Shown here piece by piece: positions 15,843 to 19,252 of a stretch of DNA of 19,252 nt (the stretch's first letter is position 1; every line of letters begins with the position of its first letter). This DNA is from Legionellaceae bacterium (lineage in GTDB: Bacteria > Pseudomonadota > Gammaproteobacteria > Legionellales > Legionellaceae): the NCBI GenBank assembly GCA_947504795.1, contig CANNJG010000017.1:1-19252 (forward strand). The letters are read 5' to 3'. Under the pieces are notes generated by a model, which was given only the letters and a program-made list of their open reading frames with translations, was not told where the DNA came from and made no database searches. Made by a program: the position numbers and the translations under genes.

Positions 15843-15872
15843 ATTATATGTCGCATGTTTGGTATGCGTGAA
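15843..15872 (-). promoter_or_regulatory. Candidate sigma-70 promoter for rne
   Basis: On the minus strand a perfect TATAAT (15843-15848) is preceded after 18 bp by TTCACG (15867-15872, 4 of 6 to consensus). Predicted start near 15836, just at the edge of the 8-nt inverted repeat of the leader. Confidence 0.5.
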
Positions 15873-15982
15873 TATCTGAATAAATATAGGTTCAATTTGG
15901 TTCTAGTACTTTGATGATTAGTCAACCTAAGCGCAGCGCAATTATTCTTAGCAGGCTCTTTCAATATTAGGCCATGCATACG

Positions 15983-15988
15983 TATAAT
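15983..15988 (+). promoter_or_regulatory. Candidate -10 box for rluC
   Basis: A perfect TATAAT with a poor upstream -35 (TTCAAT at 15960-15965, 17 bp). Predicted start near 15995, about 32 nt before the rluC ATG. AGGAAA (16010-16015) is the ribosome site, 11 nt from the ATG. Confidence 0.45.
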
Positions 15989-16026
15989 GGTAACAGAAAA
16001 ATTCTTTGTAGGAAATAGATTTAAGT

Positions 16027-16983
16027 ATGAAAAATGATTTACCCAATACTGTTCAACATATAACTGTCAATCAAAATGAAGAAGGACAACGCCTAGATAA
16101 CTACTTGTTGCGTATTTTGAAGGGGGTTCCAAGGAGTCATATTTATCGAATTGTGCGTGGAGGAGAAGTCCGCGTTAACAAAAAACGAGCAAAACCCTCT
16201 GCGCGTTTATGCGAAGGAGATTCGATAAGGATCCCGCCGATTAGAACCGCTACGACCCAAAACATTCATGTGAGTGATGGGTTGGCAGCGTGCTTATCCC
16301 GCGCTATTCTTTTCGAAGACGATAAAATGATAGTGTTGTCTAAGCCAGCCGGGATCGCTGTTCATGGTGGGAGCGGTTTGAGCTTAGGCGTCATAGAAGC
16401 CATGCGCAAAGTGCGCACGGATTTATCTTATCTGGAATTAGTTCATCGTTTGGATAAAGAGACCTCTGGGTGTTTGCTCTTAGCTAAAAAAAGATCGACT
16501 TTGCGCGCCATACAAGGGTTGCTAGAAGCAAGACAGGTAGAAAAAACCTATTGGGCGCTTACTGTGAATCCATGGCAAGGCCGAACATCTCTTTGGGTAG
16601 ATCTACCCTTACAGAAATCGATTTTACAATCGGGAGAACGGATGGTCATGGCGAACGAAGAGGGCAAGCAGTCCAGGACACATTTTAGCTTATTAGAAAA
16701 TTATGCACATGCGTGTTGGATTGAAGCTCGGCCTAAAACAGGAAGAACCCATCAAATTCGGGTTCACGCCGCACAGCTTGGGCACCCCATTATTGGTGAT
16801 GAAAAATATGGCTCAATGCAACAACCCTTGGCCGAGTTAAAGCCCCTTAAACCGAGAATGTATTTGCATGCTTATGCTATTCAGTTTACTCTCAATGAAC
16901 AGGACTATCATTTTAAGGCCGAGCCTGATGAGGTTTTTGCTCGTGCAATCCAGTTATTGGGGGGTAAAACACACCATGTCTAA
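16027..16983 (+). CDS. rluC: 23S rRNA pseudouridine(955/2504/2580) synthase RluC
   Basis: A 318-residue pseudouridine synthase. The N-terminal S4 domain (about 20-70; QRLDNYLLRILKGVPRSHIY then VRVNKKRAKPS) is the form typical of RluC. The catalytic motif HRLDKETSG (140-148) carries D143; LSKPAGIAVHGGSG and KTGRTHQIRVHAAQLGHPI are intact. The gene is divergent from rne with about 310 bp between the start codons, as in most gammaproteobacteria. Its 3' end overlaps the following HAD phosphatase gene by 8 nt, so the two are probably translated from one message. Confidence 0.95.
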   Translation: MKNDLPNTVQHITVNQNEEGQRLDNYLLRILKGVPRSHIYRIVRGGEVRVNKKRAKPSARLCEGDSIRIPPIRTATTQNIHVSDGLAACLSRAILFEDDKMIVLSKPAGIAVHGGSGLSLGVIEAMRKVRTDLSYLELVHRLDKETSGCLLLAKKRSTLRAIQGLLEARQVEKTYWALTVNPWQGRTSLWVDLPLQKSILQSGERMVMANEEGKQSRTHFSLLENYAHACWIEARPKTGRTHQIRVHAAQLGHPIIGDEKYGSMQQPLAELKPLKPRMYLHAYAIQFTLNEQDYHFKAEPDEVFARAIQLLGGKTHHV

Positions 16984-17629
16984 ACCCTATCGATTGGTGG
17001 TGTTTGATTGGGAAGGTACGCTGGGTGAAGATGGGTTCAGTATCCTATTATCAATCATGTCACAGGTGTCACAGCGCATGCTCCTTGGGTCTCTGGATTT
17101 ATCTGCAGCAAGACGTTATATTAACGCTGGCCTGGTGACAACTATCAAGCAAGTATTTCCTGAGGCTACGTTATACCAGCAAGAAGAATTGTTATACGCG
17201 ATCCAAAAAGAAGTGACTGAATCATCTACAACGGTCCGTCTGATGGCGGGTGCGTGGGAGGTTCTTCAGTGGCTAAACACTCAGAATGTACATTTGGCAA
17301 TAGCTACAAACAAGAGTCATCAAGGATTGATGCATGCATTGGCACAGACTGGATTGGACGTTATTTTCAAAGTGACCCGCACCGCTTCACAGGCACCCCC
17401 CAAACCTTGTCCGCAAATGCTAGAAGAGATCATCGACGTATTCGGAGTAGATGCGAGCCAAACGTTGATGATCGGCGATTCAACGAATGATATGCTCATG
17501 GCCGCAGCGATAGGTGTGGATGCGCTTGGCGTAGATTTTTTTCACCAGGAGGCGGCGGACTTACGTGAAGCCGGAGCGTTACACGTGGTTGATGATTATC
17601 AACAGTTGTTGCAGTATCTTAAGGAATAA
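16976..17629 (+). CDS. HAD-superfamily (subfamily IA) hydrolase, phosphoglycolate phosphatase-like
   Basis: A 217-residue HAD-IA phosphatase starting at the ATG at 16976 (MSKPYRLVVFDWEGTL), with a G-rich ribosome site (GGGGGGT) 8-9 nt upstream; the frame is open for 36 more codons inside rluC, but that extension has no family resemblance. Motif I is D11-W-E13-G-T, with the nucleophile D11 but Glu where the usual second Asp stands. Motif II is T111 (AIATNKS), motif III K143 (PPKPCPQML), motif IV MIGDSTND (D168, D172). The helical cap lies at about 20-90. A small HAD hydrolase after rluC is common in gammaproteobacteria (for example in Pseudomonas). Substrate unknown. It ends 3 bp before pgsA. 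Confidence 0.9.
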   Translation: MSKPYRLVVFDWEGTLGEDGFSILLSIMSQVSQRMLLGSLDLSAARRYINAGLVTTIKQVFPEATLYQQEELLYAIQKEVTESSTTVRLMAGAWEVLQWLNTQNVHLAIATNKSHQGLMHALAQTGLDVIFKVTRTASQAPPKPCPQMLEEIIDVFGVDASQTLMIGDSTNDMLMAAAIGVDALGVDFFHQEAADLREAGALHVVDDYQQLLQYLKE

Positions 17630-17632
17630 GCC

Positions 17633-18208
17633 ATGAGATTGGGCATTGGGTTACCTAATTTTTTAACGCTAATACGGATATGTTTAATTCCAATCTGTGT
17701 TGTTATTTTTTATTTGCCGTTTTCATCTGCGCATTATTTGGCGGGGTTAATTTTTGCACTGGCCTGTGTAACCGATTGGTTAGACGGGTTTTTTGCAAGA
17801 AAGCTAAAAGAAGTATCTTTATTTGGCGCTTTTTTTGATCCAGTAGCCGATAAGTTGCTGGTATCGTCGTGTTTGTTAATGCTTGTTGGATCAGAAGGGT
17901 TACATTATATTACCCTGCCCGCTATCGTAATAGTCGGTCGAGAAATTGTGATTTCAGCATTGCGTGAATGGATGGCAGAAATAGGTAAGCGTGCATCCAT
18001 AGCAGTTAGTTACGTTGCTAAAATTAAAACAACCATGCAAATGGTCGCAATATTTTTGTTAATCACTTGCAAGAATAGCGCAGATTGGGCGGGGATTGCG
18101 GGTAATTTTCTGTTGTATTTGGCCTCTATTTTAACTATTTGGTCAATGGCTGTCTACTTGCGAATCGCGTGGCCAGAGTTGACTAAAAAAACTGAGCGCA
18201 CGGGTTGA
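17633..18208 (+). CDS. pgsA: CDP-diacylglycerol-glycerol-3-phosphate 3-phosphatidyltransferase
   Basis: A 191-residue inner-membrane enzyme that makes phosphatidylglycerol phosphate, the committed step to phosphatidylglycerol and cardiolipin. The CDP-alcohol phosphotransferase signature is complete: D48, D51-G52, A55-R56, G65, D69 and D73 (DWLDGFFARK ... GAFFDPVADKL). About five or six hydrophobic segments are visible, and the N-terminus (GLPNFLTLIRICLIP) is typical for PgsA. AAGGA lies about 13 nt upstream of the ATG, inside the end of the HAD gene, with 3 bp between genes. The tRNA cluster downstream is the classical neighbour. The stop codon is inside the -35 box of the tRNA promoter. Confidence 0.96.
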   Translation: MRLGIGLPNFLTLIRICLIPICVVIFYLPFSSAHYLAGLIFALACVTDWLDGFFARKLKEVSLFGAFFDPVADKLLVSSCLLMLVGSEGLHYITLPAIVIVGREIVISALREWMAEIGKRASIAVSYVAKIKTTMQMVAIFLLITCKNSADWAGIAGNFLLYLASILTIWSMAVYLRIAWPELTKKTERTG

Positions 18209-18232
18209 CAGATAAGTGATTTCAGGTAGAAT
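18205..18232 (+). promoter_or_regulatory. Strong sigma-70 promoter for the tRNA cluster
   Basis: A perfect TTGACA (18205-18210) is followed after 16 bp by TAGAAT (18227-18232). Expected start is near 18239, about 45 nt before tRNA-Gly. The -35 box contains the pgsA TGA stop (18206-18208). Confidence 0.75.
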
Positions 18233-18283
18233 TCATTGCGGTGACAAGGATCGGTTTAAACTATCTTTCTATTCGATCCAAGT

Positions 18284-18358
18284 GCGGGAATAGCTCAGTG
18301 GTAGAGCACAACCTTGCCAAGGTTGGGGTCGCGAGTTCGAGCCTCGTTTCCCGCTCCA
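18284..18358 (+). tRNA. glyW: tRNA-Gly (anticodon GCC)
   Basis: The cloverleaf is complete: acceptor GCGGGAA pairs with TTCCCGC, the D arm is TAGCTCAGTGGTAGAGC, the anticodon arm holds GCC at 18316-18318, the T arm is GCGAGTTCGAGCCTCGT, and CCA is encoded. It is first in the cluster, as glyW is in E. coli. Confidence 0.98.
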
Positions 18359-18362
18359 AATC

Positions 18363-18391
18363 AAAGCGACATTCCAGTCGCTTTTTTTATT
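18363..18391 (+). terminator. Intrinsic terminator between tRNA-Gly and tRNA-Cys
   Basis: An 8-bp perfect stem (AAAGCGAC, loop ATTCCA, GTCGCTTT) is followed by TTTTATT. It sits five bases after the tRNA-Gly CCA and 24 bp before tRNA-Cys. Because no clear promoter lies between, it probably acts as a partial terminator or processing signal. Confidence 0.75.
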
Positions 18392-18414
18392 AATTTGTGA
18401 CCACACGAGTATCT

Positions 18415-18488
18415 GGCTGTGTGGCAGAGTGGTCATGCAGCGGCCTGCAAAGCCGTGTACGCCGGTTCGATTCCGGCCTCAGCCTCCA
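18415..18488 (+). tRNA. cysT: tRNA-Cys (anticodon GCA)
   Basis: 74 nt with encoded CCA. The anticodon GCA is at 18447-18449 in the loop CTGCAAA with stem GCGGC/GCCGT; the T arm is GCCGGTTCGATTCCGGC. The acceptor stem pairs GGCTGTG with CTCAGCC, leaving one U-U mismatch at position 6:67. Position in the cluster matches cysT of E. coli. Confidence 0.95.
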
Positions 18489-18495
18489 TCATTAT

Positions 18496-18585
18496 GCCCA
18501 GGTGGCGAAACAGGTAGACGCAAGGGATTTAAAATCCCTCGGATATAAAACATCCGTGCCGGTTCGATTCCGGCCCTGGGCACCA
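18496..18585 (+). tRNA. leuZ: tRNA-Leu (anticodon TAA)
   Basis: 90 nt with encoded CCA and a long variable arm (CGGATATAAAACATCCG). The acceptor GCCCAGG pairs fully with CCTGGGC, and the anticodon TAA is at 18530-18532 within GGGATTTAAAATCCC. Last of the cluster, as leuZ in E. coli. No terminator is evident directly downstream. Confidence 0.97.
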
Positions 18586-18649
18586 ATTATATGTTTTGTA
18601 ATTGTTCGCAAGAGTTAAAATTAGGGCTACTTCCCATTTTCGGGGGCAG

Positions 18650-18851
18650 TTTAAGACGACTGTTTACAGCTTCAAGCTCTTTTAAGCGTGATATCATCGA
18701 TGCATCCATTCCACCGTACTTGGCTCGCTACATTGTAAAATGTCGCTGAGCTGATGACATGTTCTCGGCAAAGATCAGAAACATCAGCACCGCCTTCGGC
18801 TTGCTTTAGAATCGACAGTATTTGGCTGTCTGTAAATTTTGACTTTTTCAT
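18650..18851 (-). pseudogene. IS3-family orfA remnant, frameshifted and truncated
   Basis: From the ATG at 18849-18851 (AGGAG 7 nt upstream) the frame reads MKKSKFTDSQILSILKQAEG and on through DLCREH...SSATFY, the helix-turn-helix start of IS3-family OrfA proteins. At about 18729-18734 one extra base shifts the frame. The next frame restores AKYGGMDASMISRLKELEAV, the usual continuation, up to LK at 18650. Then homology stops (CTGCCCCCGAAAATGGG follows), so the leucine-zipper end of OrfA and all of OrfB are missing. Upstream, a C6A8-type run on the minus strand (18892-18915) may be the remains of the left IS end. It sits 65 bp behind the tRNA cluster. Confidence 0.82.
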
Positions 18852-19112
18852 GCAGAATCTCCTATACACAGGTTACGAGAAAATTCTACTTTTGGCATCA
18901 GTTTTTTTTGGGGGGATTACTATTTCAAACTCGTTTTATCTTGTTGTAGAAACCGTGATTTTACGAGTCTGATCGTATTTATCAATGGGTTGAAACCCAT
19001 ATTCCGCAGTAAACTCATGAATAAAATTCCCAGTATGGTTTTCCTAAGCAGTTAAGTATTATTTTTTGCCTATCAATAATATTTGTAACCACCGCGGTGG
19101 TTTTATCAATGA
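18852..19112. other. Decayed intergenic sequence between transposase fragments
   Basis: No complete gene is seen. The minus strand has a 35-codon open stretch (about 18940-19045, containing FIHEFTAEYGFQPIDKYDQT) without a start or recognisable family. A 16-bp perfect palindrome (AACCACCGCGGTGGTT) is at 19087-19102, followed on the plus strand by TTATC. Confidence 0.4.
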
Positions 19113-19252
19113 TCAATACGCTTCGTAAAACCGCCCCATGACATCTTCATTAATATGAGATGGTAAAATACCTTTGCCTAGAAGGCGTTCTGTAGGTTTT
19201 TCAGAGAAATACTCTGGATACATGTGTAATGTCCTGCTGACAAAACCAAGAC
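19113..19252 (-). pseudogene. IS1634-family (DUF4277) transposase fragment cut by window edge
   Basis: The frame enters from the right edge reading LGFVSRTLHMYPEYFSEKPT and continues ERLLGKGILPSHINEDVMGRF, ending YEAY-stop (TGA at 19113-19115). This matches the N-terminal DUF4277 part of IS1634-type transposases (GLGFVSRPLY..PQFF.DK..EHLLG.GI....LNDD.LGR pattern). The stop comes about 10 residues after that block, whereas the family is several hundred residues long, and I find no continuation in other frames downstream. So this is a truncated relic, or its 3' part was lost at the palindrome nearby. Confidence 0.75.

Noticed and set aside
15725..15979. 84-codon open frame upstream of rne on the minus strand
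   Set aside because: It spans the predicted rne promoter and leader, lacks a good ribosome site and resembles no family; it is better explained as leader sequence.
16868..16975. N-terminal extension of the HAD gene into rluC
   Set aside because: These 36 codons are rluC sequence in another frame; the HAD fold starts a few residues after the ATG at 16976, which has a ribosome site.
18397..18618. 73-codon open frame over tRNA-Cys and tRNA-Leu
   Set aside because: It consists of tRNA gene sequence read as protein.
18940..19045. 35-codon open stretch with HEFTAEYGFQPIDKYDQT on the minus strand
   Set aside because: No start codon with a ribosome site, stops on both sides, and no family I can name; at most a relic.
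1..19252. CRISPR arrays, toxin-antitoxin pairs, restriction or retron-like systems
   Set aside because: No regularly spaced direct repeats and no proteins of such systems were seen on either strand.

Overview
The window looks like chromosomal DNA of an intracellular or host-associated gammaproteobacterium of the order Legionellales (Legionella/Coxiella/Rickettsiella-type). Three things point there: the housekeeping proteins are gammaproteobacterial; gene order matches gammaproteobacterial patterns (rne divergent from rluC, an Smr gene divergent from prmB, and pgsA followed by tRNA-Gly, tRNA-Cys and tRNA-Leu, as in E. coli pgsA-glyW-cysT-leuZ); and there is an ankyrin protein that I recognise as a homologue of the Legionella Dot/Icm effector AnkH/LegA3. 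Genus-level assignment is not possible by reading alone.

Layout. Positions 1-2170 are accessory and decayed: the 5' end of an IS256-family transposase cut by the window edge, a GIY-YIG endonuclease pseudogene with two frameshifts, and a secreted histidine-phosphatase-like gene bracketed by palindromic MITE-like repeats. Positions 2364-8025 (minus strand) hold a compact operon, MFS transporter > miaB > rluD > pgeF > degQ-like protease, in which every junction overlaps, three of them as ATGA. An Smr-domain gene lies upstream on the same strand, divergent from prmB. Positions 8848-12974 (plus strand) hold prmB > asd > an unknown 244-aa protein > the ankH-like effector, with a 17-nt overlap or 21-22 nt gaps. 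A small two-helix membrane protein gene (minus) converges on ankH and shares a hairpin terminator region with it. RNase E (minus) has a structured leader and is divergent from rluC > HAD phosphatase > pgsA (plus). The tRNA cluster follows, with a strong promoter overlapping the pgsA stop codon and an intrinsic terminator between the first and second tRNA. After the tRNAs come decayed transposase fragments (IS3 orfA-like, IS1634/DUF4277-like) up to the window edge.

How the genes work together. Most of the window is translation and RNA maintenance: tRNA thiomethylation (miaB), 23S rRNA pseudouridylation (rluD, rluC), ribosomal protein methylation (prmB), possible ribosome rescue (Smr), RNA processing (rne) and three tRNAs. 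Envelope and metabolic genes are interspersed: degQ, pgeF, pgsA and asd (the last feeding diaminopimelate, lysine, threonine and methionine). The host-interaction candidate is the ankH-like gene with its unknown upstream partner, placed directly behind asd. I see no CRISPR array, prophage or recognised defence system. The most interesting items are the unknown/ankH pair, the repeat-bracketed phosphatase with a changed catalytic position, the terminator inside the tRNA cluster, and the rne leader.
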